Part shown: in pieces, positions 16,535 to 24,945 of the stretch
How the letters are laid out: each line of letters starts with the position of its first letter
Position numbering within the stretch: position 1 is the stretch's first letter
Origin: Streptomyces natalensis ATCC 27448
GTDB lineage: Bacteria > Actinomycetota > Actinomycetes > Streptomycetales > Streptomycetaceae
DNA length: 64,000 nt
Direction of reading: 5' to 3'
Assembly: GCF_000935125.1 (NCBI RefSeq)
Contig: NZ_JRKI01000045.1
Span: 124,001-188,000 of the forward strand
The notes under the pieces: model-generated
Database searches by the model: none
What the model was told of the DNA's origin: nothing
What the model saw: the letters and a program-made list of their open reading frames with translations, nothing else
Program-made: the position numbers and the translations under genes

Positions 16535-18021
16535 TCTCGCTCCCCGGGGACGGCGGACGGCGGCAGGGTGCCCAGGATGTCCTCGGCCGCCGTACGGGCC
16601 GAGGCGATACAGGCGGGGATGCCGACGCCGTCGTAGACCGCGCCGCACACCCGCAGTGGGCCGGGCAGCCCGGCGACGGCCGCGCGGATCCCGGCGACCC
16701 GGTCCAGATGGCCGACGGCGTACTGCGGCAGGCCGCCGTACCAGCGGGTGACCGTGGTCGCGACGGGCCGCGCGGTCAGGCCGACGGCCGCACCGAGATC
16801 AGCGAGCGAGAGGCCGGCCAGCTCGGCGTCGTCGCGGGAGAGGTCGGCGTCGTCCTGATAGCGGCCGAGCGAGGTGCGCAGGACGAACAGGCCCGGGTCG
16901 GCGGCGCCGACCCAGCCCCACTTCTGGCCGGAGAAGGTGGCGGCCTTGATCCGGTGGCCGTCGACAGGCGGGACGAGGAAGCCGCTGCCGGCCGGGACGC
17001 GGTCCAGGTCCGAGCGGCGGAAGGCCATGGTGACCAGCGCCATCGAGGCGTAGTCGATGCCGTCGAGCGCGGTCGCGGCTGCCGGGCAGTCGTGCCGCAG
17101 GATGCGCGCCGCGTCGCCCGCCGGGGTGGCGACGATCACCGCGTCCGCCTCAAGGGACCAGTCGTCGGCGCAGACCTCCCAGCCGTCCTCGCCGGTCCAG
17201 CGCAGATCATGCACGGAGGTATGGGGGAGGATCTCGCCGCCCTTGGCGCGCACGGCGTCCGCCACGGCCCCGGGAAGCGTGCCGATGCCGCCCTCGATAC
17301 CCATGAAGACGGGAGCGCCGCCGGCGGTGCCGGTCGCCGACGGGCCGATCTGGTGGACCGCGGCGGCGGCGCGCTCCTGGATGCCGCGGACGCCGTCGAG
17401 CAGCGAGCGGTGCGTCCTGGCGGCCTCGAACAGCTGCGGGACGGCGGCGCGCATCGAGATCCGGTACGCATCGCCCGCGTACACCCCGCCCAGCAGCGGC
17501 TCGACGAGCCGGTCGACGACCTCGCGGCCGAGGCGCCGGGCGACGTACTCGCCGACGGCGACGTCCGCGCCGATCTCGGTGCGCGGCAGGCGGCCGTCCT
17601 CCTCGATACGGGCCAGCCCCTGCGGGGAGATCACCCCGGAGGCGGCGAGCGGGGCGAGGTCTCCGGGGACACCCATCACATGGCCCTTGGGCATCGGGCG
17701 CAGCGCCTGGCGGGTCCACAGCGAGGCGCTCGCGGTGGTGGGCGGCTGGAGCCGGTCACCGAGGCCGACGGCCCGCGCGAGCTCGACCGCCTCCGGCCTC
17801 CTGGCCAGCATCGATTCGGCGCCGAGGTCGACGGGGACGCCCGCGATCTCGCCCGCGCGCAGCTTGCCGCCGAGGCGGTCCGTCGCCTCCAGGACCGTTA
17901 CCCGCACGCCGCCTTCGAGCAGCCGGTGCGCGGCCGCCAGCCCCGCGATGCCGCCACCGATGACGACGACATGGCCGATACCGGCGGGCGGCCGGCCCCT
18001 ACCGCTCTGCACTGCGCTCAT
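16522..18021 (-). CDS. hemY: Coproporphyrinogen/protoporphyrinogen oxidase (HemY/CgoX)
   Basis: A 499-residue FAD enzyme. It has the N-terminal dinucleotide motif VVIGGGIAGLAAAHRL, the GGKLRAGEIAGVPVDLGAES block, and the C-terminal GLPQYAVGHLDRV and GVGIPACIASARTAAEDIL that complete the FAD site. In actinobacteria this enzyme oxidises coproporphyrinogen III for the coproporphyrin-dependent haem route, which agrees with hemQ directly downstream. It is often annotated hemG. The start is ATG at 18021 (MSAVQSGRG). The longer open frame to 18354 is low-complexity. Confidence 0.93.
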   Translation of the reverse strand: MSAVQSGRGRPPAGIGHVVVIGGGIAGLAAAHRLLEGGVRVTVLEATDRLGGKLRAGEIAGVPVDLGAESMLARRPEAVELARAVGLGDRLQPPTTASASLWTRQALRPMPKGHVMGVPGDLAPLAASGVISPQGLARIEEDGRLPRTEIGADVAVGEYVARRLGREVVDRLVEPLLGGVYAGDAYRISMRAAVPQLFEAARTHRSLLDGVRGIQERAAAAVHQIGPSATGTAGGAPVFMGIEGGIGTLPGAVADAVRAKGGEILPHTSVHDLRWTGEDGWEVCADDWSLEADAVIVATPAGDAARILRHDCPAAATALDGIDYASMALVTMAFRRSDLDRVPAGSGFLVPPVDGHRIKAATFSGQKWGWVGAADPGLFVLRTSLGRYQDDADLSRDDAELAGLSLADLGAAVGLTARPVATTVTRWYGGLPQYAVGHLDRVAGIRAAVAGLPGPLRVCGAVYDGVGIPACIASARTAAEDILGTLPPSAVPGEREWTT

Positions 18022-18337
18022 GCCGACACTCCCCCAGTCTCCGGCCGCGGGACCCCCACGCTTCGCTCCGCCCCGCATTCGCGCGGCGCGCACCTCTTCG
18101 TGACTCGCTCGCTGCGCTCGCTCATGTCCCAACTGTCTCAGAGCCCACTGGCACCGCCATGACCGGATCGCGAGCTCCGCGGGCCCCGGGGGGGCCGACC
18201 GGCCGGAAGGCGGCCGAGGACCCCGTTGACACCCGGCACCGGCGGGCAAAGACTCGGAGCCGGGCAGCGACGATCTTCCCGGTCGTCGTGCGCCGGCCCC
18301 ACCCACCGCCGAGCCGGGACAGCGAGGACAGCGCCAG
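18022..18337. other. Divergent intergenic region hemY/thiolase
   Basis: These 316 bases separate the divergent hemY and thiolase genes. A possible plus-strand promoter is TTGACA at 18226-18231 with AAGACT 17 bases later; the -10 is poor. A run of CGCTCGCTGCGCTCGCT near 18106-18122 is a common Streptomyces filler. No open frame here looks genuine. Confidence 0.4.
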
Positions 18338-19534
18338 ATGACCGACCCACGCATACGGGATGTCTATGTCGTCGATGCGGTACGGACCCCCGTCGGCAAG
18401 TACGGCGGCGCCCTGGCCCCCGTCCGGCCCGACGATCTGGCCGCGCATGTGGTCAGGGCCCTGGTGGAGCGCACCCCGGACCTCGATCCGGCGCGGATCG
18501 ACGACGTCGTCTTCGGCGACGCCAACGGGGCGGGCGAGGACAACCGCAACGTCGCGCGGATGGCGGTGCTGCTGGCCGGGCTGCCGGTGACCGTCCCCGG
18601 AGTGACCGTCAACCGGCTGTGCGGTTCCGGCCTGGAGGCGGTTATCCAGGCGGCCCGCGCCGTCGCGCACGGCGATGCGCATATCGCGGTCGCGGGCGGC
18701 GTGGAGTCGATGAGCCGCGCGCCCTATGTGCTGCGCAAGCCCGAACGGGCCTTCCCCGCGGGGCATCAGGAGATGTTCTCCTCCACGCTGGGCTGGCGGA
18801 TGGTCAATCCCCGGATGGCCCCGGAGTGGACGGTGTCCCTGGGCGAGGGCGCCGAGCTGATCGCCGACAAATACGGCATCACCCGCGAGCAGCAGGACGT
18901 GTTCGCGCTGGCCAGCCATCAGAAGGCGGCGCGGGCCTGGCGGGAGGGGGCGTACGACGCGGAGGTGGTGCCGCTGCCGGACGTGGACCTGGCCCGCGAC
19001 GAAACGATCCGGGAGACGTCGTCCCTGGAGTCGCTGTCCAAACTGAAGCCGGTGTTCCGTACGGCCGGGGGCACGGTCACCGCCGGGAACTCCTCGCCGC
19101 TGAACGACGGCGCCGCGGCGCTCCTCCTGGTCGACGAGGAAGGGCTGCGCGCCACCGGGCGCGAACCGCTGGCCCGGATCCGGGCGAGTGCGGTCACCGG
19201 CGTCGAGCCGCAGTTCTTCGGCCTGGGGCCGGTGGAGGCGGTCCGGCGTGCCCTGGAACGTTCCGGCCGCGCCTTCGGCGATGTGGCGGCCTTCGAACTC
19301 AACGAGGCGTTCGCGGCCCAGGCGCTGGGCTGCATCGGCCAGTGGCCGGAACTCGACCCCGCCGTGGTCAATCCGCGCGGCGGCGCCCTCGCCATCGGCC
19401 ATCCGCTCGGCGCCTCCGGCGCCCGCCTCGCGGGGTCGGTGGCCCATCAGCTCGCCGCCCTGGGCTCGGGCACGGGTCTGGCGGCCCTGTGCATCGGCGT
19501 GGGGCAGGGCCTGGCGCTCGTCCTGGAGCGCTAG
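18338..19534 (+). CDS. Thiolase (acetyl-CoA acetyltransferase / beta-ketoadipyl-CoA thiolase type)
   Basis: A 398-residue thiolase. The acylated nucleophile is Cys95 in VNRLCGSGLE, the histidine is in GHPLGASG, and the second catalytic cysteine is in LAALCIGVGQG. FELNEAFAAQ and GGVESMSRAPY are also family blocks. It condenses or cleaves acyl-CoA with CoA; whether it serves acetoacetyl-CoA, aromatic degradation (PcaF-like) or another route cannot be read. A strong hairpin directly follows, so it is probably monocistronic. Confidence 0.92.
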   Translation: MTDPRIRDVYVVDAVRTPVGKYGGALAPVRPDDLAAHVVRALVERTPDLDPARIDDVVFGDANGAGEDNRNVARMAVLLAGLPVTVPGVTVNRLCGSGLEAVIQAARAVAHGDAHIAVAGGVESMSRAPYVLRKPERAFPAGHQEMFSSTLGWRMVNPRMAPEWTVSLGEGAELIADKYGITREQQDVFALASHQKAARAWREGAYDAEVVPLPDVDLARDETIRETSSLESLSKLKPVFRTAGGTVTAGNSSPLNDGAAALLLVDEEGLRATGREPLARIRASAVTGVEPQFFGLGPVEAVRRALERSGRAFGDVAAFELNEAFAAQALGCIGQWPELDPAVVNPRGGALAIGHPLGASGARLAGSVAHQLAALGSGTGLAALCIGVGQGLALVLER

Positions 19535-19539
19535 GAACG

Positions 19540-19578
19540 GTCCGGTGGGTCAGCATGGCCCGCGCCGACCCACCGGAC
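19540..19578 (+). terminator. Terminator after the thiolase gene
   Basis: A perfect 12-bp inverted repeat, GTCCGGTGGGTC (19540-19551) with its complement at 19567-19578, and a 15-base loop. It begins five bases after the thiolase stop. Confidence 0.8.
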
Positions 19579-19637
19579 AGGCCGTAGGCTCGGCCTCGTC
19601 CGGCGAGGGCGGCACCCGACGAAGGGACACCCGGCAG

Positions 19638-21020
19638 ATGGCGGCGGAGAGACTGGTGGTCGTCGGCGGCGATGCGACGGGCATGGCCGCCGCCTCGCAC
19701 GCCCGGCGGCTCAAGCGGCCCGGCGAACTGTCCATCACCGCCTTCGAACGCGGCCATTTCACCTCCTACTCCGCCTGCGGCATCCCGTACTGGGTCGGCG
19801 GTGCGGTCGACGGGCCGGATGCGCTGATCGCCCGTACGGCGAAGGAGCACCGCGCCCATGACATCGATCTGCGGCTGCGCACCGAGGTCACCGAACTCGA
19901 CCTGGACGGCGGCCGGGTGCGGACCCGGGACCTGGAGAACGGCGGCAAGGAGTCGTGGTCCGGGTTCGACAAACTGGTGCTGGCGACCGGCGCGCGGCCG
20001 ATGAGGCCGCCGCTGCCGGGCATCGATGCGCCGGGCGTGCACGGCGTGCAGACCCTGGACGACGGCCAGGCCCTGCTGGACACCCTGGCCGCCACCGAGG
20101 GCCGTAACGCGGTGGTGATCGGCGCCGGCTACATCGGCGTCGAGATGGCCGAGGCGCTGATCAACCGCGGCTATCGGGTCACGGTCCTCGAAGCGCGCGA
20201 ACAGCCGATGTCCACCCTGGACCCGGACATGGGCGCCCTGGTGCACGAGGCGATGTGCGGGCTGGGCATCGAGACGGTGCGCGGTGCGGCGGTCACCGAG
20301 GTGCTGACGGACGCGTCGGGGCGGGCCCGCGCCGTCACCACGAAGGACGCCGCATACCCGGCGGACGTGGTGGTGCTGGGGATGGGCGTACGGCCCGAGA
20401 CGACACTCGCCGCCGCAGCCGGGCTGCCGCTGGGCGAGTCCGGCGGGCTGCTCACCGATCTGGCGATGCGGGTGCGCGGCCGCGAGAACGTCTGGGCGGG
20501 CGGCGACTGCGTCGAGGTCCTCGATCTGGTCTCCGGCCGCGAGCGCCATATCGCGCTGGGCACCCATGCCAACAAACACGGCCAGGTCATCGGCGCCAAT
20601 GTGGGCGGCGGTTATGCGACGTTCCCCGGGGTGGTGGGGACGGCCGTCAGCAAGGTCTGCGATCTGGAGATCGCCCGCACGGGGCTGCTGGAGCGCCATG
20701 CCCGCGCCGCCGGGCTGCGGTTCGTGACCGTCACCATCGAGTCCACCAGCCGCGCCGGCTACTACCCCGGCGCCCGCCCGATGCACGTCAAGATGCTCGC
20801 CGAGCGCCGCACGGGGCGGCTGCTGGGCGTGCAGATCGTCGGCCGGGAAGGCGCGGGGAAGAGGGTGGACATCGCGGCGGTCGCGCTCACCGCCGGGATG
20901 ACCGTCGAGCAGATGACGGCCCTCGACCTCGGGTACGCCCCGCCGTTCTCGCCGGTCTGGGACCCGGTGCTGGTGGCGGCCCGCAAGGCGATGGCGGCGG
21001 TGCGGGCCGCGGAGGGCTGA
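19638..21020 (+). CDS. FAD-dependent oxidoreductase, CoA-disulfide reductase-like
   Basis: A 460-residue flavoprotein. It has the FAD motif VVVGGDATGMAAA, a single redox cysteine Cys47 in YSACGIPYWVGG, the NAD(P)H motif VVIGAGYIGVEMAEAL, and the second FAD block VWAGGDCVEV. A C-terminal dimerisation domain with LQIVGREGAGKRVD-like residues (positions about 400-420) follows. A single Cys in this position is the hallmark of CoA-disulfide reductases and NADH oxidases, which use it to form a CoA mixed disulfide or sulfenate. ATG at 19638 has GAAGGGA upstream. It is convergent with hemE, with only six bases between the stops. Confidence 0.88.
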   Translation: MAAERLVVVGGDATGMAAASHARRLKRPGELSITAFERGHFTSYSACGIPYWVGGAVDGPDALIARTAKEHRAHDIDLRLRTEVTELDLDGGRVRTRDLENGGKESWSGFDKLVLATGARPMRPPLPGIDAPGVHGVQTLDDGQALLDTLAATEGRNAVVIGAGYIGVEMAEALINRGYRVTVLEAREQPMSTLDPDMGALVHEAMCGLGIETVRGAAVTEVLTDASGRARAVTTKDAAYPADVVVLGMGVRPETTLAAAAGLPLGESGGLLTDLAMRVRGRENVWAGGDCVEVLDLVSGRERHIALGTHANKHGQVIGANVGGGYATFPGVVGTAVSKVCDLEIARTGLLERHARAAGLRFVTVTIESTSRAGYYPGARPMHVKMLAERRTGRLLGVQIVGREGAGKRVDIAAVALTAGMTVEQMTALDLGYAPPFSPVWDPVLVAARKAMAAVRAAEG

Positions 21021-21026
21021 CGGGGC

Positions 21027-22103
21027 TCAGCGCGCCGTCTGCTCGTGCACGTACTCGACGAGACGGGTCAGCGCATCCGGGTCGGTGTTCGGCAGCACGC
21101 CGTGCCCGAGGTTGAAGACATGCCCCTCCAGGCCGGCGGCCGCGTCCAGGACCTCGCGGGCCTTGGTCTCGACGGCCTCGCGGGGGGCGAAGAGGACGGC
21201 CGGGTCGATGTTGCCCTGGAGCGCCTTGCCGGGGCCGACGCGGCGGGCCGCCTCGTCCAGGGGGATGCGCCAGTCGACGCCGACCACATCCGCACCGGCC
21301 TCGCCGAGCAGGCCGAGGAGTTCGCCGGTGCCGACGCCGAAGTGGATGCGCGGGAGGCCGTACGGGGCGACCGCCTCGAAGACCTTGGCGGAGGCGGGCA
21401 TCACCGAGCGGCGGTAGTCGGCGGGCGAGAGCGCGCCCACCCAGGAGTCGAAGAGCTGGACGGCGCTCGCCCCGGCCTCGATCTGGACCTTGAGGAACGC
21501 GGCGGTGATGTCGGAGAGACGGTCCAGCAGGTCGGCCCACAGCTGCGGGTCGCCGTACATGAGGGCCTTGGTGCGCTCGTGGTTACGGGAGGGGCCGCCC
21601 TCGACCAGATAGCTGGCCAGGGTGAAGGGGGCGCCGGCGAAGCCGATGAGCGGCGTGGTGCCCAGTTCACGCACCAGCATGCCGATGGCCTCGGTGACGT
21701 AGGAGACGTCGCCGGGCTCCAGGTCGCGCAGCTGCTCCAGGTCGGCGCGGCTGCGGATCGGGCGCTCGATGACCGGGCCGACGCCGGGCTTGATGTCGAG
21801 GTCGATGCCGATGGCCTTGAGCGGGACGACGATGTCGCTGTAGTAGATGGCGGCGTCGACGCCGTGGCGGCGTACCGGCTGGAGCGTGATCTCGGTGACG
21901 AGCTCGGGCCGCGTGCAGGAGTCGAGCATCGCGATGCCCTCGCGGACCTTGCGGTACTCCGGCAGTGAGCGCCCGGCCTGCCGCATGAACCACACCGGGG
22001 TGTGCGGCACCGGCTCGCGTCGGCACGCCTTGAGGAATGCCGAGTCGTACGTACCGGTCTGTCCGGTCTGCTGCTGGCCCGCAGGCGATTCGTTGGCGCT
22101 CAC
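21027..22103 (-). CDS. hemE: Uroporphyrinogen decarboxylase HemE
   Basis: A 358-residue protein with the family's N-terminal PVWFMRQAGRSLPEYR loop, the catalytic Asp in IYYSDIVVPLKAIG, GFAGAPFTLASYLVEGG, and the C-terminal VFNLGHGVLPNTDP. It converts uroporphyrinogen III to coproporphyrinogen III in the cytoplasm, feeding hemY and hemQ encoded 3 kb away. The GTG start at 22103 is followed by a variable Gln/Thr-rich stretch of about 18 residues before the conserved core. Confidence 0.95.
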   Translation of the reverse strand: MSANESPAGQQQTGQTGTYDSAFLKACRREPVPHTPVWFMRQAGRSLPEYRKVREGIAMLDSCTRPELVTEITLQPVRRHGVDAAIYYSDIVVPLKAIGIDLDIKPGVGPVIERPIRSRADLEQLRDLEPGDVSYVTEAIGMLVRELGTTPLIGFAGAPFTLASYLVEGGPSRNHERTKALMYGDPQLWADLLDRLSDITAAFLKVQIEAGASAVQLFDSWVGALSPADYRRSVMPASAKVFEAVAPYGLPRIHFGVGTGELLGLLGEAGADVVGVDWRIPLDEAARRVGPGKALQGNIDPAVLFAPREAVETKAREVLDAAAGLEGHVFNLGHGVLPNTDPDALTRLVEYVHEQTAR

Positions 22104-22249
22104 ACCCCAAATCTTCGCATGAGAGCCCCCTTACCCCGCCGGGAGGTGGCCGACGCCCAGCGACGCGCGAGGGCACACCTCCGAATGGGCGACGCGCGCA
22201 GTGGGTGTCCTCCGCGGATGAGCGCCTCGTTCCGCCTAATCTTCCGGGC

Positions 22250-22906
22250 ATGGCTGCGGCTCAAGAACACCTCGCGGACAGCGCGGACGAGACCCCGATC
22301 CCCTTCCGTCAGGCGGTGGAGGCGCTTCGCGCGGCACGGCTGCGGCCGGAGATCGAGATCGATCCGACGCCCGCGCCCAGACGGCTCGCCCCGTACGCAT
22401 ACGCCCTGGAGGCGGCGGTCGTCGCCCCGGAGGCGGATCCGGACGGCGAGGCGGCGGAACTGGCGGACGGGCGGCTGGTGCTGCTGTACAACCCGGCCGG
22501 GGACGACGCCTGGCAGGGCACGTTCCGGGTGGTGACGCTGGCGCGGGCCGAGCTGGAGCCGGAGATGGGCACCGATCCGCTGCTGCCGGAGGTGTCCTGG
22601 TCGTGGCTGACCGGTGCGCTGGAGGCCCGTGAGGTGCCCTACGGCGAGCCGAGCGGAACGGTGACGCGGGCCGCCTCGCACTTCTTCGGCGGGCTGGCCT
22701 CCCGCGAGCCCGACACAAAGATCGAGATCCGGGCGTCGTGGACGCCGGAAGAGGGGCCGGGCGGGGTGCCGGACACCGCGGCACATCTGGCGGCCTGGTG
22801 CGATCTGCTGTGCCAGGTGGCAGGGCTGCCGCCGGCCGCGCTCGATCCGGCGCCGCGCGGCGGGGTGGTGGCGCTGCCGCAGCGCCGGGGGCCCAAGCCG
22901 CACTGA
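22250..22906 (+). CDS. DUF3000 domain protein
   Basis: A 218-residue conserved actinobacterial protein divergent from hemE. Recognisable blocks are PFRQAVEALRAARLRPE, RLAPYAYALEAAV, EVSWSWLTGALEA and HFFGGLASREPD. Its function is unknown. The start is ATG at 22250 (MAAAQEHLAD). Its constant position beside hemE and rnd in Streptomyces suggests a housekeeping role, but nothing in the sequence specifies it. Confidence 0.85.
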   Translation: MAAAQEHLADSADETPIPFRQAVEALRAARLRPEIEIDPTPAPRRLAPYAYALEAAVVAPEADPDGEAAELADGRLVLLYNPAGDDAWQGTFRVVTLARAELEPEMGTDPLLPEVSWSWLTGALEAREVPYGEPSGTVTRAASHFFGGLASREPDTKIEIRASWTPEEGPGGVPDTAAHLAAWCDLLCQVAGLPPAALDPAPRGGVVALPQRRGPKPH

Positions 22907-23168
22907 ATTCTTCTTACGGCGGGGGTTACGGCGGGGGTGACGTCGGGGGCCGGGGCGGGAGCCGTTGCGGGTCCCGTCCGGTGGCCGGGGGCCGGTACGC
23001 CCCGCGCACCGCCGATTTACACACCGCCGATCATGTTCGCGCGGGATCGGCGTCTTGGCGTGCCCTGGTGTAGGCGGGTGCGCAATCGCTGTCCACTCGA
23101 TGTTCGCCCTTGATCGCTCAGCCATCCGATTTGCCCGAATTGCCCCTAACTAAATCGTGATCAAAGTC

Positions 23169-23196
23169 TAAAGTCCCGCCGGATTGCTGCCGAAGA
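23169..23196 (+). promoter_or_regulatory. Putative sigma-WhiG promoter of whiI
   Basis: TAAA (23169-23172) is followed after exactly 16 bases by GCCGAAGA (23189-23196). The flagellar-type sigma-WhiG consensus is TAAA, 16 bases, GCCGATAA, so six of eight -10 bases match. whiI in S. coelicolor is a known direct sigma-WhiG target. The rest of the 370-base gap (22907-23276) is AT-richer than the surroundings, and I see no gene in it. Confidence 0.6.
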
Positions 23197-23276
23197 GGTC
23201 AGTGACCCTTCCAACACGGATCATTCCGGCTCTCCCCAGTCGGCTTTCCGTCCCCGCCACTCCCCCAGGAGGCCCG

Positions 23277-23939
23277 GTGTCTGTTCTCCTCGAGCAACCT
23301 TCGAGCCTGGTCGCCTACCGCCCGAACAAGCCGACGGCCATGGTCGTCGTGGCCGACCCTCGCGTCCGCTCCACCGTCACCCGCCACCTGTGGGCCCTCG
23401 GAGTACGCGACGTGATCGAGGCGTCGTCCATCGCGGAGGCCCGTCCCCGCGTCGGCAACCCGCGCGACATCTGCGTTGCCGACGTCCACCTTCCCGACGG
23501 CTCCGGCCTCACGCTTCTGTCCGAGACGCGCGCCGCGGGCTGGCCCAACGGCCTCGCACTCTCGGCCGCCGATGACATCGGCGCGGTACGCAACGCGCTG
23601 GCCGGCGGCGTCAAGGGCTATGTCGTCACCGGCACCCGTACCAACCTCGGACTGCCCGGCCGGCCCGGCGCCGCCCCGATCGGCGCCAACGCGGCCCGCA
23701 TGCAGCGCCGGCCTCCGGGTGCCCCCGGGCACCCCGGTGGCTACCGCGAGCTGTCGGGCCGCGAGGTCGAGGTGCTGCGGCTGGTTGCGGAGGGCCAGTC
23801 CAACAAAGCCATCGGCGTCTCGATGGGGCTCTCGGCGCTCACCGTCAAGAGCCACCTCGCCCGCATCGCCCGCAAGCTCGGCACGGGCGACCGGGCCGGA
23901 ATGGTGGCCGTCGCGCTGCGTACGGGCATCATCCACTGA
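23277..23939 (+). CDS. whiI: Sporulation response regulator WhiI (atypical)
   Basis: A 220-residue response regulator. Residues 17-125 form an atypical receiver: VVVADPRV has one acidic residue where two are usual, and VVTGTRT stands where the conserved Lys should be, though an Asp remains in CVADVHLPDG. The C-terminal LuxR helix-turn-helix has YRELSGREVEVLRLVAEGQSNKAIG and LTVKSHLARIARKLG. WhiI is needed for sporulation septation and works as a heterodimer with BldM, without classical phosphorylation. The GTG at 23277 has AGGAGG upstream. The frame is open earlier (23184) but that part overlaps the promoter. Confidence 0.92.
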   Translation: MSVLLEQPSSLVAYRPNKPTAMVVVADPRVRSTVTRHLWALGVRDVIEASSIAEARPRVGNPRDICVADVHLPDGSGLTLLSETRAAGWPNGLALSAADDIGAVRNALAGGVKGYVVTGTRTNLGLPGRPGAAPIGANAARMQRRPPGAPGHPGGYRELSGREVEVLRLVAEGQSNKAIGVSMGLSALTVKSHLARIARKLGTGDRAGMVAVALRTGIIH

Positions 23940-23958
23940 CCGCCGCACCCGGCCGTCG

Positions 23959-23990
23959 CGCCCGTCGAGGGAACGTTCCCTCGACGGGCG
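23959..23990 (+). terminator. Perfect 32-nt palindrome downstream of whiI
   Basis: CGCCCGTCGAGGGAAC (23959-23974) is followed immediately by its exact reverse complement (23975-23990). It lies 20 bases after the whiI stop and most likely ends its transcript. Confidence 0.8.
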
Positions 23991-24092
23991 TCGTGCGTGT
24001 ACACCGCGTCAACAGCGGCCCGCACCCCCCTTGCCAATCGGCTCACCCCGTGCTGCTCTGGTGAATCAAGTGGCTTACACACAGGGGGAGTT

Positions 24093-24329
24093 GTGGCTAC
24101 CTTTCGGAACGCATGCGGCGAGTGCGGCTACACCACACCATGGCTCGCGGAGTCCGAGGCGGAACGGCGGCTCGTCGACCACTACGCGCGCCGCCATCCG
24201 CACCTGCCGCCGGGCGGCGCCCAGCAGATCAAAGGGGGCGGAGGCGGCGGCGGGTGCGGCGGATGCGGCGCCCTCGCGCTCGGGCTGATCGTCCTGGTCA
24301 TCATCATCGGCCTGGCCGGCCAGAAGTAG
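24093..24329 (+). CDS. Small zinc-ribbon-like membrane protein
   Basis: 78 residues: an N-terminal CGECGYTTPWLAESEAERRL motif with Cys at 9 and 12, a HYARRHPHLP segment that could complete a metal site, a Gly-rich linker with CGGCG, and one C-terminal transmembrane helix (ALALGLIVLVIIIGLAG). GTG at 24093 lies only two bases after GGGGAG; the neighbouring TTG at 24092 is out of frame. A hairpin terminator follows. The function is unknown; the second CxxC pair next to the membrane helix is noteworthy. Confidence 0.65.
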   Translation: MATFRNACGECGYTTPWLAESEAERRLVDHYARRHPHLPPGGAQQIKGGGGGGGCGGCGALALGLIVLVIIIGLAGQK

Positions 24330-24341
24330 GCCGGCACACGA

Positions 24342-24372
24342 GGGCCCCGTACATGAAGCGCGTACGGGGCCC
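24342..24372. terminator. Hairpin between convergent small genes
   Basis: GGGCCCCGTAC (24342-24352) pairs perfectly with GTACGGGGCCC (24362-24372) across a 9-base loop, between the zinc-ribbon-like gene and the convergent secreted-protein gene. Confidence 0.75.
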
Positions 24373-24427
24373 GTGCGTCTGTCAGTGCGCTCGCCGGTTC
24401 AGCGGCCGGCCCACCTGACGTACCTGC

Positions 24428-24718
24428 TCACCTGATGTAGACGCTGGCGCCGTACTCGGAGACCGCCTCCTGCCCGGGGGCAGCCACCGCCACGACGCTC
24501 CCCGTGCAGTTCGGACTGCTCATGACATAGGCGGGACCGTCGGTTGCGTTGTCGACATGGAGGGACCTCGGGTCGCCGGGGTAGCAGCCGCTGGGGTTGT
24601 CGTGCTCGACGCCGTTGAGGATCAGTGTTCCGTTCGCCGCGTGGGCGGATGCGGGGAGAGCCAGTGCAAGCATCCCGGCCGCGGCGAGTGCCCCGAAAGC
24701 CGTGGTGATGCGTCGCAT
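24428..24718 (-). CDS. Small secreted protein
   Basis: 96 residues: a Sec signal peptide (MRRITTAFGALAAAGMLALALPASAHA) and a mature part of about 68 residues with two cysteines (NPSGCYPGD and SSPNCTGS) likely forming one disulfide. ATG at 24718 is preceded by GGAGG at a good distance. Such short secreted proteins are common in Streptomyces and usually unassigned; no family is recognised. Confidence 0.75.
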   Translation of the reverse strand: MRRITTAFGALAAAGMLALALPASAHAANGTLILNGVEHDNPSGCYPGDPRSLHVDNATDGPAYVMSSPNCTGSVVAVAAPGQEAVSEYGASVYIR

Positions 24719-24763
24719 TGCGGTACCTCCAGTCAGTCCACGGGTCGCCACCTGCAACCCGGG

Positions 24764-24778
24764 CATACATTACGTATG
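24764..24778. promoter_or_regulatory. Inverted repeat upstream of the small secreted protein gene
   Basis: CATAC and GTATG arms flank ATTAC in the 227-base divergent gap between the secreted-protein gene (minus) and the RNase D-like gene (plus). It is 46 bases before the ATG at 24718. Possible operator; no cognate regulator identified. Confidence 0.3.
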
Positions 24779-24945
24779 TGGGCACATCCCCACAGTCACC
24801 TACATGGGGGAATGAAAGACAGACACGCGACGCACACCCGCCCGGCTTCGTCGAGCGCGCTCGACAGGAAGTGTTTTCGCAGGTCAGATGCCTATTTTGG
24901 GATCGGTGCCGGTCCGGCGGTCAGGCGAACGGATACCCTTGACTG

